Of a DNA stretch of 64,000 nucleotides, positions 47,696 through 57,382 are shown piece after piece. This DNA is from Streptomyces olivaceoviridis (GTDB lineage Bacteria; Actinomycetota; Actinomycetes; Streptomycetales; Streptomycetaceae). The notes under the pieces were generated by a model. That model saw only the letters and a list, made by a program, of their open reading frames with translations, was not told the DNA's origin and ran no database searches. The translations under genes and the position numbers were made by a program. The stretch is taken from positions 1 through 64,000 of the forward strand of contig NZ_BMUI01000017.1 in assembly GCF_014650115.1 (NCBI RefSeq), read 5' to 3'. The stretch's first letter is position 1. The number at the start of each line of letters is the position of its first letter.

Positions 47696-49536
47696 GAAGT
47701 GGTGTCGCCTTCCGGGTACGCGTGCGGGTGGGAGGGGGCGGGGGAGCCGTGTTCGTCGGTGCCGTACGAGGAGTCGCCGGCCGGCGCACCGTCCGGCGGC
47801 GGGGTGGCGGCTCGCTCGTCCGGCGCCGTGGTGTGCGAGGTGCCGGTGGGGTGGTTCTGGGACTGGTCTGTGGTGGGGTCGGTGCGGCGGGTGCCCGGCG
47901 CGGACGGGCGTACCGCCTCGCGGAAGCTGCTGAAGCGGGCGGCGCGGGTCCTGCCCGCGTCGGCGGCCGGGGCGGCGCGGGGGACGTCGGCGGCCGGTGC
48001 CGTGTGGTGCCGTGTGTCGTCCGGCGCGGTGTCGTGTTCGGCCGTGTCCGGCGCGGTGCGGCGCTCGGCGTCGCTCGGCGCGGTGCGGTGCCGTGTGCCG
48101 TCCGGCTCGGTGTCGTGCTCGGCGGGGGCCGCTGCGGTGCGGGGTGTGTCGGTGTTCGACGCGGTGCGGTGGTCCGCGGTACCCCGGGCCGTACGGTGCT
48201 CGGGCGTGTCCGGCGCCGTCCGGGTGCGTTCCGCTCGGGCGAGGGTGCGGCCCCGGCGACGCCTGGGCAGACCGGCCGGGCCCTCCTCCGGCGGCGCGGC
48301 GGGCTCGTGGACGACGGCCGTGTCCACGGCGGCCGGTGCCGGCGCGGACGGGCCGCTCTGCGGTCGCGGGGCCGCGGCGGACGGCTCGACGGGTGTGGAG
48401 GCGGGGCTGGTCAGGATCTCCTGCGGGATGAGCAGCAGCACGCCGGTGCCGCCGCGCGCCGACGGCCGGAACGACACCTTGAGCCCGTGCTTGCGGGCGA
48501 GGCGGCCGACCACGGCGAGCCCGAGCCGGGTGCCGGTCAGACCGCCCAGCTCGGCCACGTCACCGGAGACCGCCCGCTCGGCGCGGCGCAGCTGCACCTC
48601 GCCCATCACCAGCCCGCTGTCCTCCACGGACACGATGGCCCCGGCCGGCACCTCCTCCACGTAGACGTGGACCTCGGCGGTCGGCGGCGAGAAGTTGGCG
48701 GCGTTGTCGAGGAGTTCGGCGAGCGCGTGCATCACACCCTCGGCGGCGTGCCCGGCGACGGCGGCCTCGCTGACCGAGTGCACCCGCACCCGCCGGTACC
48801 CGGCGATCCGCCCCATCGCGCCGCGCAGGATCGACTCCATCCCGATCGGCCGTGCCCAGCGGCGGCCCGAACGCGCCCCGGTGAGCACGGCGATGGAGTC
48901 CGCGAGCCGGCCGGCCTGGGCGGTGCGGTGGTCGAGGTGGAGCAGGTCGGCCAGCACGTCCTCGTCGGTGTGCCGGTCCTCCATCGCCCGCAGGTCGGCG
49001 AGGGTCGCCGTGGCGAGGGCCTGCATCCGGGCGGCGACGTTGGAGGTCGCGGCGACCGCGGCAGCCCGCTCCCGCCGGGCCCGCTCCAACTCGCCCGACA
49101 GACGGGAGTTCTCCTTCACGAGCCGGTCCAGCTCCCGCGCGCCGTCCTCCTCCAGACGCGCGCGTTCGGCCGCGAACGACTCCGTGAACTCGGTGCGCTG
49201 CCGCGCGAGTTCGTCGATGAGCCGCTGCTGCTCCTGGCGGGCCTCCTCGGCCGTACGGGCCTGCTGCTGGAGCAGCCGTCCGACATCCTGGGTGACGCTC
49301 TCCAGCCTGCGCCGGGTGCCGCGCGCGGTCCGCAGGGCGTGCGTGGCGGTGGCCACCGCCACGCTGAGCACGACCGCCGCCGCGCCCGCGCCCGCGGCGA
49401 GCGGGGTGCGCACGGAGTCCGGCGCCACCGCAACGGCCGCGCAGACCACGAGCGCCGACAGCACACCGGTCACGGCGAGGGCGGAGACGAACGTACGGAG
49501 GGAAGGTCGGTCGCCGGGATGCGTGGGCGCGGTCAT
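47692..49536 (-). CDS. cvnA: conservon membrane sensor-kinase-like protein
   Basis: 614 residues. Two N-terminal membrane helices (about 13-33 and 41-62) are followed by a coiled coil (about 75-185) and a HATPase domain (about 240-360) with N-box ELLDNAANFSPP, G1 VSVEDSGLVMG and G2 GTRLGLAVVGRLARKHG. The last 240 residues are disordered, with repeated TAPDTAEHDTAP-like units. It has no extracellular sensor loop of note and no clear phospho-acceptor histidine box, as in other CvnA proteins. It heads the operon. A TATAGT -10 element lies about 100 bp upstream. Confidence 0.93.
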   Translation of the reverse strand: MTAPTHPGDRPSLRTFVSALAVTGVLSALVVCAAVAVAPDSVRTPLAAGAGAAAVVLSVAVATATHALRTARGTRRRLESVTQDVGRLLQQQARTAEEARQEQQRLIDELARQRTEFTESFAAERARLEEDGARELDRLVKENSRLSGELERARRERAAAVAATSNVAARMQALATATLADLRAMEDRHTDEDVLADLLHLDHRTAQAGRLADSIAVLTGARSGRRWARPIGMESILRGAMGRIAGYRRVRVHSVSEAAVAGHAAEGVMHALAELLDNAANFSPPTAEVHVYVEEVPAGAIVSVEDSGLVMGEVQLRRAERAVSGDVAELGGLTGTRLGLAVVGRLARKHGLKVSFRPSARGGTGVLLLIPQEILTSPASTPVEPSAAAPRPQSGPSAPAPAAVDTAVVHEPAAPPEEGPAGLPRRRRGRTLARAERTRTAPDTPEHRTARGTADHRTASNTDTPRTAAAPAEHDTEPDGTRHRTAPSDAERRTAPDTAEHDTAPDDTRHHTAPAADVPRAAPAADAGRTRAARFSSFREAVRPSAPGTRRTDPTTDQSQNHPTGTSHTTAPDERAATPPPDGAPAGDSSYGTDEHGSPAPSHPHAYPEGDTTS

Positions 49537-49634
49537 CGGTCCGGTCTGATCCTTGCGGCGGAGACGGCGGGCTGGGGCGGGGCTGGCAGGGACATCGGAT
49601 GGCGAGGCGTAGCACCGGTGGTGAACTGGCGGTC

Positions 49635-49640
49635 ACTATA
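49635..49640 (-). promoter_or_regulatory. probable -10 element of the conservon operon
   Basis: On the minus strand TATAGT (49640-49635) lies about 100 bp before the cvnA start in an AT-rich patch. A possible -35 TTGCTG is 19 bp upstream; the spacing is long, so only the -10 is proposed with confidence. Confidence 0.4.
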
Positions 49641-50003
49641 CGAGAGTTATTGATCGAAACAGCAAGGTTCCGCGCTACTTCCGGATCGCGGCCCCGGAAA
49701 CGCCTGAATCCGAGGACGGTTCCGCGGGGGTGCCGGTTGCCTCGCGGCCCCTGGTTTCCGCGCCGTACGCCTGTGGGTCTTCCCACACCGGCGTGCCCTC
49801 GCGACGGATGTTGACGCCCGCCTCCCGGCTCGCTGGACTGCACGGAGGGCGGGTCGGACCGGAGCGATCCGTGCATCCGCACGATCGCGCCCGAAGTGGA
49901 CGGATGACGGACGAAACGCCTCGCACGGTCGGACCGCCGGGAGCGAGGCGAAGGGGGCGATGCGTGTGGCGGGGGACCCGACGGCGACGGACTGCCGTGC
50001 CTC
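49641..50003. other. divergent intergenic region between cvnA and the rhomboid-like gene
   Basis: About 363 bp with no supported gene. The first 40 bp, near 49641-49680, are AT-rich and belong to the conservon promoter. The rest is GC-rich, with no recognisable operator or hairpin. Confidence 0.4.
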
Positions 50004-50843
50004 ATGACCGCTGAAGGGCGCACCCTGAGAGTCCGCCCGCTGCTCGCGCGGCTCGCCCGGTTCACCGGGCGGACGCTGTGGGGCGAGTGGCACGCCATCG
50101 TCGTCGACCCGGTGCGGCGGCTCGCGCGGCGCGGACTGTCCGGGCTGCTGCTGGCCTTCGTCGCCGCCTGCGGCGTCATCTTCTTCCACGACATCGCCCA
50201 GCACCCCACGGGAGTGCTGTGGGTGGAGCGGCTCGGCGGGGTCCGGGCCGAGCTTCCCCTGTGGCTGTCCCTGCTGCGTACCCCCGTGTCGCTGTACGTC
50301 CCCGCGCTCGACCTGCCGGTATGGGCGGGCATCACCCAGCTGTTCCTCGCCTTCGCCCTCGCCGAACTGGCCCTGGGCCGGGCCCGGACCTTGGTGATCG
50401 CCTATGCCACCACCCTGGCCGGCACCCTCGCCGCCCGCCTGATGATCGTGCTGGGGCCCGGCTGGTGGGGGTTCGGGCTGCCGCCCGAGGCCGGGCAGGT
50501 CCTGGACACCGGGCCCTCTGCGGCCGTGGTCGGCCTGTTCACCTACCTCTCGGTGGTCCGGCGCGCGCCCGTGGTGTTCACGCTGACCGGCGGCTCGATG
50601 GTGTGGGAGTCCATCGCCGTACCCAACCTGGCCGGCCGCGAGCACCTGATCGCGGTGGCCGCGGCGATCGTCCTCGGTCTGCTGCACGGCCGGGGGGAGC
50701 GGCTGCGTGCCGCCGTACGGTCCCCGCGCCCCACGCGCCGACGGCCCTCGCGCACACCCCCGCCCGTCCCCGGCCCCACCCCGACGGCCGACCGCCCCGG
50801 ACATACCCATGCCAAGGTCTCGGCGCATTCCCTCGAACGCTAG
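50004..50843 (+). CDS. rhomboid-like integral membrane protein
   Basis: 279 residues with about six hydrophobic helices (roughly 45-65, 85-105, 108-128, 132-152, 168-190, 200-228). DTGPSAAVVGLFTYL in the fourth or fifth helix resembles the Gly-x-Ser region of rhomboid-like proteins, and REHLIAVAAAIVLGLLHG in the last helix offers candidate histidines. The match is weak and protease activity is not assured. A charged, Pro-rich tail follows. ATG 50004 lacks a good binding site. Confidence 0.6.
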   Translation: MTAEGRTLRVRPLLARLARFTGRTLWGEWHAIVVDPVRRLARRGLSGLLLAFVAACGVIFFHDIAQHPTGVLWVERLGGVRAELPLWLSLLRTPVSLYVPALDLPVWAGITQLFLAFALAELALGRARTLVIAYATTLAGTLAARLMIVLGPGWWGFGLPPEAGQVLDTGPSAAVVGLFTYLSVVRRAPVVFTLTGGSMVWESIAVPNLAGREHLIAVAAAIVLGLLHGRGERLRAAVRSPRPTRRRPSRTPPPVPGPTPTADRPGHTHAKVSAHSLER

Positions 50844-51046
50844 TCCGGCTCGACGGGACATCCCGCACCGCGCCGCCGCTTCCGGCCCGCCCGGCCCGGC
50901 GCGCCCGTGTGGCGCCGCCCACCCCGTCGGTGTGATGGTTTTCGCACATCGACCCGTGCGGGCGCCCCCTAAGGTGGCCGCGAGTACGGCAGGTGTGGCT
51001 GACACCAGGGTGTTCGTCGCCGGCAGGCAGCTGAAGGGAATCCAGG

Positions 51047-54000
51047 ATGTTCCGCAAGGTGCTGGTCGCCAACCGTGGAGAGATCGCGATCCGCGCGTTC
51101 CGGGCGGGCTACGAACTCGGCGCGCGCACCGTCGCCGTGTTCCCGCACGAGGACCGCAACTCGCTGCACCGGCTGAAGGCCGACGAGGCGTACGAGATCG
51201 GGGAGCCGGGCCACCCGGTGCGGGCCTACCTCTCCGTCGAGGAGATCGTGGGTGCCGCCCGCAGGGCGGGCGCCGACGCCGTCTACCCGGGGTACGGCTT
51301 CCTGTCCGAGAACCCCGAACTGGCCCGTGCCTGCGAGGAAGCCGGCATCACCTTCGTCGGCCCCAGCGCGGCCACCCTGGAGCTGACCGGCAACAAGGCC
51401 CGCGCCGTCGCCGCCGCCCGCGCCGCGGGCGTGCCCGTTCTCGGCTCCTCCCAGCCCTCCACCGACGTGGACGAACTGGTGCGCGCCGCCGAGCGGATCG
51501 GCTTCCCCGTCTTCGTCAAGGCGGTCGCCGGCGGCGGCGGGCGCGGCATGCGCCGCGTGGAGGACCCGGCCCAGCTCCGCGAGTCCATCGAGGCCGCCTC
51601 CCGCGAGGCCGCCTCCGCGTTCGGCGACCCGACCGTCTTCCTGGAGAAGGCCGTCGTGGAGCCCCGCCACATCGAGGTGCAGATCCTCGCCGACGGCGAG
51701 GGCAACGTCATCCACCTCTTCGAGCGGGACTGCTCGCTCCAGCGCCGCCACCAGAAGGTCATCGAGCTGGCCCCCGCGCCCAACCTGGACCCACGGCTGC
51801 GCGACCGGATCTGCGCCGACGCCGTCCGCTTCGCCCGGGAGATCGGCTACCGCAACGCCGGCACCGTCGAGTTCCTGCTCGACCGCGACGGCAACCACGT
51901 GTTCATCGAGATGAACCCGCGCATCCAGGTCGAGCACACCGTCACCGAAGAGGTCACCGACGTCGACCTGGTCCAGGCCCAGATGCGGATCGCGTCCGGT
52001 GAGACCCTCGCCGGCCTCGGCCTCTCCCAGGACACGGTCACCCTGCGCGGCGCCGCCCTCCAGTGCCGCATCACCACCGAGGACCCCGCCAACGGCTTCC
52101 GCCCCGACACCGGCCGGATCAGCGCCTACCGCTCCCCGGGCGGCTCCGGCATCCGCCTCGACGGCGGCACCACCCACGCCGGTACGGAGATCAGCGCGCA
52201 CTTCGACTCGATGCTGGTCAAGCTCACCTGCCGGGGCCGTGACTTCCAGGCCGCGATCGGCCGGGCCCGGCGCGCGGTCGCCGAGTTCCGCATCCGGGGC
52301 GTGGCCACCAACATCCCCTTCCTCCAGGCGGTCCTGGACGACCCCGACTTCCAGGCCGGCCGGGTCACCACCTCCTTCATCGAGCAGCGCCCGCACCTGC
52401 TCACCGCCCGCTCCTCCGCCGACCGCGGCACCAAGCTGCTCACCTACCTCGCCGACGTGACGGTCAACCAGCCGCACGGCCGACGGCCCGACCTGCTCGA
52501 CCCGCTGACCAAGCTGCCGCCGCTGCCCGCCGGCGAGCCGCCCGCCGGCTCCCGCCGGCTCCTCGTGGACCTCGGCCCCGAGGGCTTCGCCCGGCACCTG
52601 CGGGAGTCGCCGACCATCGGCGTCACCGACACCACCTTCCGCGACGCCCACCAGTCCCTGCTCGCCACCCGGGTGCGCACCAAGGACCTCCTCGCCGTCG
52701 CCCCGGTCGTCGCCCGCACCCTCCCCCAACTGCTCTCCCTGGAGTGCTGGGGCGGCGCCACCTACGACGTCGCGCTGCGCTTCCTCGCCGAGGACCCCTG
52801 GGAGCGGCTGGCCGCCCTGCGCGAGGCCGTCCCCAACATCTGCCTCCAGATGCTGCTGCGCGGTCGCAACACCGTCGGCTACACCCCGTACCCGACCGAG
52901 GTGACCGACGCCTTCGTACAGGAGGCCGCCGCCACCGGCATCGACATCTTCCGTATCTTCGACGCCCTCAACGACGTCGGCCAGATGCGGCCCGCCATCG
53001 ACGCCGTACGCGAGACGGGCAGCGCCATCGCCGAGGTCGCCCTCTGCTACACCGCGGACCTCAACGACCCGTCGGAGCGCCTCTACACCCTCGACTACTA
53101 CCTGCGCCTCGCCGAGCAGATCGTCGAGGCCGGCGCCCACGTCCTCGCCATCAAGGACATGGCCGGGCTGCTGCGCGCCCCGGCCGCCGCCAAGCTCGTC
53201 TCGGCGCTGCGCCGCGAGTTCGACCTGCCCGTGCACCTGCACACGCACGACACCGCCGGCGGCCAGCTCGCCACGTACCTCGCCGCGATCCAGGCCGGCG
53301 CCGACGCGGTCGACGGCGCGGTGGCCTCCATGGCCGGTACGACCTCCCAGCCGTCGCTGTCCGCGATCGTCGCCGCCACCGACCACTCCGAGCGGCCCAC
53401 CGGCCTGGACCTCCAGGCGGTCGGCGACCTGGAGCCGTACTGGGAGGGCGTCCGGAAGGTCTACGCCCCGTTCGAAGCCGGCCTCGCCTCCCCGACCGGA
53501 CGCGTCTACCACCACGAGATCCCCGGCGGCCAGCTGTCCAACCTGCGCACCCAGGCCGTCGCCCTCGGTCTCGGCGACCGCTTCGAGGACATCGAGGCGA
53601 TGTACGCCGCCGCCGACCGCATCCTCGGCCGGCTGGTGAAGGTCACCCCGTCCTCCAAGGTCGTCGGCGACCTGGCCCTGCACCTGGTGGGCGCCGGGGT
53701 CTCCCCGGACGCGTTCGAGTCGACCCCCGACAAGTTCGACATCCCGGACTCGGTGATCGGCTTCCTGCGCGGCGAGCTGGGCACCCCGCCCGGGGGCTGG
53801 CCGGAGCCGTTCCGCACCAAGGCGCTCCAGGGGCGGGCGGCGCCCAAGCCCGTGCCCGAGCTGTCCGCCGAGGACCGCGAGGGGCTGGCGAAGGACCGCC
53901 GGGCCACCCTCAACCGGCTGCTGTTCCCCGGCCCCGCCCGCGAGTTCGAGACGCACCGCCAGTCCTTCGGCGACACCAGCGTCCTCGACAGCAAGGCGTT

Positions 54001-54421
54001 CTTCTACGGCCTGCGCCCGGCCAAGGAGTACGCCGTCGACCTGGAGCCCGGCGTCCGGCTGCTGATCGAGCTCCAGGCGATCGGCGAGGCCGACGAGCGC
54101 GGTATGCGGACCGTGATGTCCACGCTCAACGGCCAGCTGCGGCCCATCCAGGTCCGTGACCGTGCGGCGGCCTCCGACATCCCGGTCACGGAGAAGGCCG
54201 ACCGCTCCGACCCCGGCCATGTCGCGGCACCCTTCGCCGGTGTGGTGACCCTGGCCGTCGCCGAGGGCGACGAGGTGGCGGCGGGTGCCACGATCGCCAC
54301 CATCGAGGCCATGAAGATGGAAGCCACGATCACGGCCCCCAAGGCGGGCCGCGTCTCACGCCTCGCCATCAACCGCATCCAGCAGGTGGAGGGCGGCGAC
54401 CTCCTGGCGGAACTGACCTGA
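51047..54421 (+). CDS. pyc: pyruvate carboxylase
   Basis: 1124 residues, full length. It carboxylates pyruvate to oxaloacetate, refilling the TCA cycle. The biotin carboxylase domain (about 1-450) opens FRKVLVANRGEIAIRAFRA, with the ATP loop KAVAGGGGRGMRRV and ERDCSLQRRHQKVIE. The carboxyltransferase domain (about 535-800) has TDTTFRDAHQSLLATRVRT and DIFRIFDALNDV. The biotin carrier domain ends the protein with EAMKMEATI, placing biotin on Lys1090. AAGGGA lies 7-8 nt before ATG 51047. It is transcribed alone. Confidence 0.98.
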   Translation: MFRKVLVANRGEIAIRAFRAGYELGARTVAVFPHEDRNSLHRLKADEAYEIGEPGHPVRAYLSVEEIVGAARRAGADAVYPGYGFLSENPELARACEEAGITFVGPSAATLELTGNKARAVAAARAAGVPVLGSSQPSTDVDELVRAAERIGFPVFVKAVAGGGGRGMRRVEDPAQLRESIEAASREAASAFGDPTVFLEKAVVEPRHIEVQILADGEGNVIHLFERDCSLQRRHQKVIELAPAPNLDPRLRDRICADAVRFAREIGYRNAGTVEFLLDRDGNHVFIEMNPRIQVEHTVTEEVTDVDLVQAQMRIASGETLAGLGLSQDTVTLRGAALQCRITTEDPANGFRPDTGRISAYRSPGGSGIRLDGGTTHAGTEISAHFDSMLVKLTCRGRDFQAAIGRARRAVAEFRIRGVATNIPFLQAVLDDPDFQAGRVTTSFIEQRPHLLTARSSADRGTKLLTYLADVTVNQPHGRRPDLLDPLTKLPPLPAGEPPAGSRRLLVDLGPEGFARHLRESPTIGVTDTTFRDAHQSLLATRVRTKDLLAVAPVVARTLPQLLSLECWGGATYDVALRFLAEDPWERLAALREAVPNICLQMLLRGRNTVGYTPYPTEVTDAFVQEAAATGIDIFRIFDALNDVGQMRPAIDAVRETGSAIAEVALCYTADLNDPSERLYTLDYYLRLAEQIVEAGAHVLAIKDMAGLLRAPAAAKLVSALRREFDLPVHLHTHDTAGGQLATYLAAIQAGADAVDGAVASMAGTTSQPSLSAIVAATDHSERPTGLDLQAVGDLEPYWEGVRKVYAPFEAGLASPTGRVYHHEIPGGQLSNLRTQAVALGLGDRFEDIEAMYAAADRILGRLVKVTPSSKVVGDLALHLVGAGVSPDAFESTPDKFDIPDSVIGFLRGELGTPPGGWPEPFRTKALQGRAAPKPVPELSAEDREGLAKDRRATLNRLLFPGPAREFETHRQSFGDTSVLDSKAFFYGLRPAKEYAVDLEPGVRLLIELQAIGEADERGMRTVMSTLNGQLRPIQVRDRAAASDIPVTEKADRSDPGHVAAPFAGVVTLAVAEGDEVAAGATIATIEAMKMEATITAPKAGRVSRLAINRIQQVEGGDLLAELT

Positions 54422-54757
54422 CGCCGCCGGGGCCGGACGCCGTGAGGTGGGTGAGTCGGCGGGAACCGCGGTCGGTTGCCGGGAGGGCGTCGAGGCGGTC
54501 GTGGCGGGTGGGCGGGGCCGCCCGGCCGTCCGGAGGGTGGTGAGCCGGCCGGTGCCGCCGATCGCCTGGCGGCGCGCTGTGGCCCGCCGGCCCCGTCGGC
54601 TCTGGCCCGGCGCCCGCCCCGGGGAGCCGGGCCAGAGCCGTCCCGGGGAACCGAGCCCCGGGCTGCCGGCCGGCGGGCCGGAGGTCCGACCTGTGCCGCC
54701 GTGAGCGGAACCCGGAGCGGTCCACGGTGAGCGGGGCCGGCGCCGTACACGCCTTCG
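54422..54757. terminator. intergenic region with strong terminator hairpins
   Basis: This 336-bp convergent gap contains CGGCTCTGGCCCGGC (54597-54611) pairing perfectly with GCCGGGCCAGAGCCG (54626-54640): 15 bp across a 14-nt loop. CCCGGGG (54642-54648) also pairs with CCCCGGG (54656-54662). No gene is evident. Confidence 0.65.
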
Positions 54758-55735
54758 TCACCCGCGGCCGATGAGGTGGCGCAGGCGGGCCAGGAGGAGG
54801 TTCGGGTCGTGGCGGGTGGTGGACGCGGCGCTCGGGACGTACACGGTTCGGCCGCGGACCGCCACGGAGGTCGGGTTGGACAGGCCGTCCCGCGCGGCCA
54901 GCACGGTCGTGACGGTGCCGTCCGCGTGGACCAGGACGACCCTGTTGCCGGTGTTCAGCGCGGCGAGCACGCTCCTCCCGTGGCCGGGAAACGCGAAGTC
55001 GTCGATGCCGGCGAGTCCGTCGGCCCGGGTCTCGACGGGTCCGGCGGCCCCGTCCGGGCGGACGGGGATGCGCAGCAGCGTGCCCCGGTCGGTGTTGGAC
55101 ACCCACACGGAATCCCGGCGGACCTTGACGCCGTTGGCGCCGAGGCCGCGCGCCGGGGCCGCCGGGAGCGGAGCGAGCGCCGCGCCCTTCGCCCATGCCG
55201 TGGCCGTGCCGCCCGCCTGCGGGACGCGCCAGACGGTGCCGCGCGCCGAGTCGGCGACGTAGAGCACGCCCCGCCGCTCGTCGAGGGCCAGCCCGTTGGG
55301 CAGCCCGTCGGCCGGCAGCGCGGCGATCTGCTCCGGCGCGTCGCCGGGGGAGAGGCGCCAGACGCCGGTCGCGCTGGTGCCGGTGGCGTAGTCGACGTAC
55401 AGGGTGCCGTCGTGGGCGCGGGCGATGCCGGTGACCACGGCGCTGCGCAGCAGGGGCGTGGCGGCGTGCGCGACGGCGGGCAGGGTGGCGCGGGTCCGGA
55501 CGCGGCCGTCGTCGGTGACATGGGCGATCTGCCGGGCGAAGGCGAAGGTCACGTCGGCGGAGCCGTCGAGGTCCAGCGCGATGTTCTCGGGCGTCTGCCC
55601 GGCGGCCAGGTCGAGGTGGGCGAGCACGCGCGCGTCGGTGACGAGGGGCTCATGCGCGGTGGCGGGCGCGGCGGCGACGAGGCCGAGCGCGAGCGTGGCC
55701 GCGGCGGCTCCGGCCGGACGGGGGAGCAGGGGCAT
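54758..55735 (-). CDS. secreted SMP-30/gluconolactonase-like beta-propeller protein
   Basis: 325 residues from ATG 55735 (GAAGAGGTCAC upstream). A signal peptide of about 28 residues ends APATAHE. The six-bladed propeller includes QTPENIALDLDGSADVTFA, GLPNGLALDERRGVLYVADSARGTVWRV, GANGVKVRRDSVWVSNTDRGTLLRI and DGLSNPTSVAVRGRTVYVPS. The repeated GLPNG(L/V) and GANG motifs fit SMP-30/LRE-like lactonases. The substrate, if any, is unknown. It is extracellular or cell-wall associated. Confidence 0.85.
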   Translation of the reverse strand: MPLLPRPAGAAAATLALGLVAAAPATAHEPLVTDARVLAHLDLAAGQTPENIALDLDGSADVTFAFARQIAHVTDDGRVRTRATLPAVAHAATPLLRSAVVTGIARAHDGTLYVDYATGTSATGVWRLSPGDAPEQIAALPADGLPNGLALDERRGVLYVADSARGTVWRVPQAGGTATAWAKGAALAPLPAAPARGLGANGVKVRRDSVWVSNTDRGTLLRIPVRPDGAAGPVETRADGLAGIDDFAFPGHGRSVLAALNTGNRVVLVHADGTVTTVLAARDGLSNPTSVAVRGRTVYVPSAASTTRHDPNLLLARLRHLIGRG

Positions 55736-55917
55736 GTGACCTCTTCTCGGTCGGCGCGCGGCGGCGCCGGCGTGCGGGGTCACACCAACATGACGGGGAG
55801 GGGGTCGCCGGTGGCGGGAACCGGGGCCGCGGGATCGCCCGCGCGGACCACCGGCACGGCCGTACGAGGCACGGCCGGGCGACGTACCGCCCGGCCGCGT
55901 GGTCCGCGCGGGTCCCC

Positions 55918-56400
55918 TCAGTCCCAGAGCGGATATGTCATGACCTGCTTGTAGCCCTCCGGACGGCCTTCCTGGTAGGTGAGGCTGATCCGGCTGTAGC
56001 GCTGCACGTCAGGGTGCTTCTTCCAGGGCTGGGGGCCGTCGAGCCGGACGGTCACCGGGTACGCGCGGAAGGAACCGGCCGCGCAGTACGGCTTGCAGTC
56101 GTTGACCATGTTCGTGCCGACGGCGGTCGCCCCCTCCGGACCCCACTTGGTCCAGTGGAGTCCGGAGAGGCGGCTGTTTCCGTCGCCGCAGGCCAGGATG
56201 AAGTCGCCGGGGCGGACGGTGCGGTTCCACAGGCAGTCGACCAGGACCGGCTGCGATGGACCGGCGTGGGACGGCGACGTGCCGGCGCGGGGCTGCGCCG
56301 TGGCGGTGACCGGCGGACTGGCCGTCGCCGTGGTCATGGCCGCTGTCAGCAGGGCTCCCGCCGCGAGGACGATCGCCGTTCCCGTCACTGGTCCGCGCAT
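55918..56400 (-). CDS. small secreted protein of unknown function
   Basis: 160 residues from ATG 56400 with GGGAG 8 nt upstream. The signal peptide ends near TATASP at residue 28. The mature part has paired cysteines (VDCLWN, FILACGDG, NDCKPYCAAG) and WTKWGPEGATAVGT, suggesting a small disulfide-stabilised beta domain. I know related exported proteins only as hypothetical. It is on the same strand as the alginate lyase gene, with a 94-bp gap. Confidence 0.75.
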   Translation of the reverse strand: MRGPVTGTAIVLAAGALLTAAMTTATASPPVTATAQPRAGTSPSHAGPSQPVLVDCLWNRTVRPGDFILACGDGNSRLSGLHWTKWGPEGATAVGTNMVNDCKPYCAAGSFRAYPVTVRLDGPQPWKKHPDVQRYSRISLTYQEGRPEGYKQVMTYPLWD

Positions 56401-56494
56401 GGCCGCTCCCACCCGTCGTGCTGTGTCCGACCGCGTGCACCCGACGCTACGACCGTCCCGCCGTTCGCACCAGTCGCGCAGGTCGGGCCGCGTG

Positions 56495-57271
56495 TCAGCC
56501 GTGCGAGACGGTCAGCCCGTAGAAGGCCACGCGGGCACCGTTGGTGGTGCTGTCCGAAGAGGACTGGTTGTAGGAGCCGGCCTTGAAGTACTGCTTGTAC
56601 GGCTTGAAGGAGGACGGGATGGCGTAGTGCGTGGTCGTGCCGTTCACGGTCAGGTCGACGGTGTTCCCGCCGGAGACGGCGATGGTGTAGCTCCAGGTCT
56701 TGCCGAGGGACACGTGCCCGACGGGGTGCGGGGTCTGGCCGCCGTCCGGCGAGTCCTCGGTGCCGAGGACGATGTCCCCGTTGGCGCGGTAGTACAGCTC
56801 CACCAGCGGCTTGGTGGAGGAACCGCCCGAGCCGAGGTGGATCTGGCCGACGCAGACGTTCTTGGTCACGGACACCACGCGCAGGGTCGCGCTCATCCGG
56901 TGGCTGCCGCCGAGCGCCCAGTCGGCGGCGGAGCCGTCGCGGTTCATCTCGCGCAGTTCGGAGCGGGCGTACTTGGAGTTCGGCGTGGTGACGCCCTTCT
57001 CGGGCGCCCAGAACGTCATGGCGCCGTCGCGGGTGTCGGTGTAGAAGTACGCGTCCTGGTAGCCGTTCGCGCCCTGGAGCCGGGACGACGGGATGGTGGT
57101 GGGCTTGCCGGGGGAGCCGACGGGCTCCTGGAGCTGCCACACGGACAGGTCGAAGTTGCCGCCGGGTGCGACACGCGGGTCGGCCGCGTCCGCGCCGCCG
57201 GCGGCGAGGGCGGTGAGGGCGAGGGCGAGAACGGCGGTGGCCGTCGCCGTGGGTATCCGGGATCGGGTCAT
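56495..57271 (-). CDS. secreted alginate lyase, polysaccharide lyase family 7
   Basis: 258 residues. A signal peptide (about 1-29, ending GGADA) precedes one PL7 jelly-roll domain with the three family motifs: RSELREM (103-109), QIH (143-145) and YFKAGSYNQ (228-236). It cleaves alginate by beta-elimination. Enzymes with QIH tend to prefer guluronate-containing blocks. Upstream, a promoter TTGACG-N17-TAACTT carries a GTCTG-N3-CAGAC operator within its spacer, and two AT-rich palindromes lie in the leader, so tight control is expected. Confidence 0.95.
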   Translation of the reverse strand: MTRSRIPTATATAVLALALTALAAGGADAADPRVAPGGNFDLSVWQLQEPVGSPGKPTTIPSSRLQGANGYQDAYFYTDTRDGAMTFWAPEKGVTTPNSKYARSELREMNRDGSAADWALGGSHRMSATLRVVSVTKNVCVGQIHLGSGGSSTKPLVELYYRANGDIVLGTEDSPDGGQTPHPVGHVSLGKTWSYTIAVSGGNTVDLTVNGTTTHYAIPSSFKPYKQYFKAGSYNQSSSDSTTNGARVAFYGLTVSHG

Positions 57272-57333
57272 GTGGGGGTCCCTTCGTCGGACCGGATACG
57301 GACCGGGTGTGGGCCCGGTGTGACCAAGGGTGC

Positions 57334-57361
57334 GTTCAAGATGATGAACACTGAACTCATC
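57334..57361. promoter_or_regulatory. palindromes in the alginate lyase leader
   Basis: GTTCA-N6-TGAAC (57334-57349) overlaps GATGA-N9-TCATC (57343-57361) in a short AT-rich patch downstream of the proposed promoter. The related GTTCAT-N15-ATGAAC palindrome occurs ahead of the F5/8-type-C gene at 60725. Confidence 0.4.
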
Positions 57362-57382
57362 CTTGTTCTCCGGTGACCCGAG

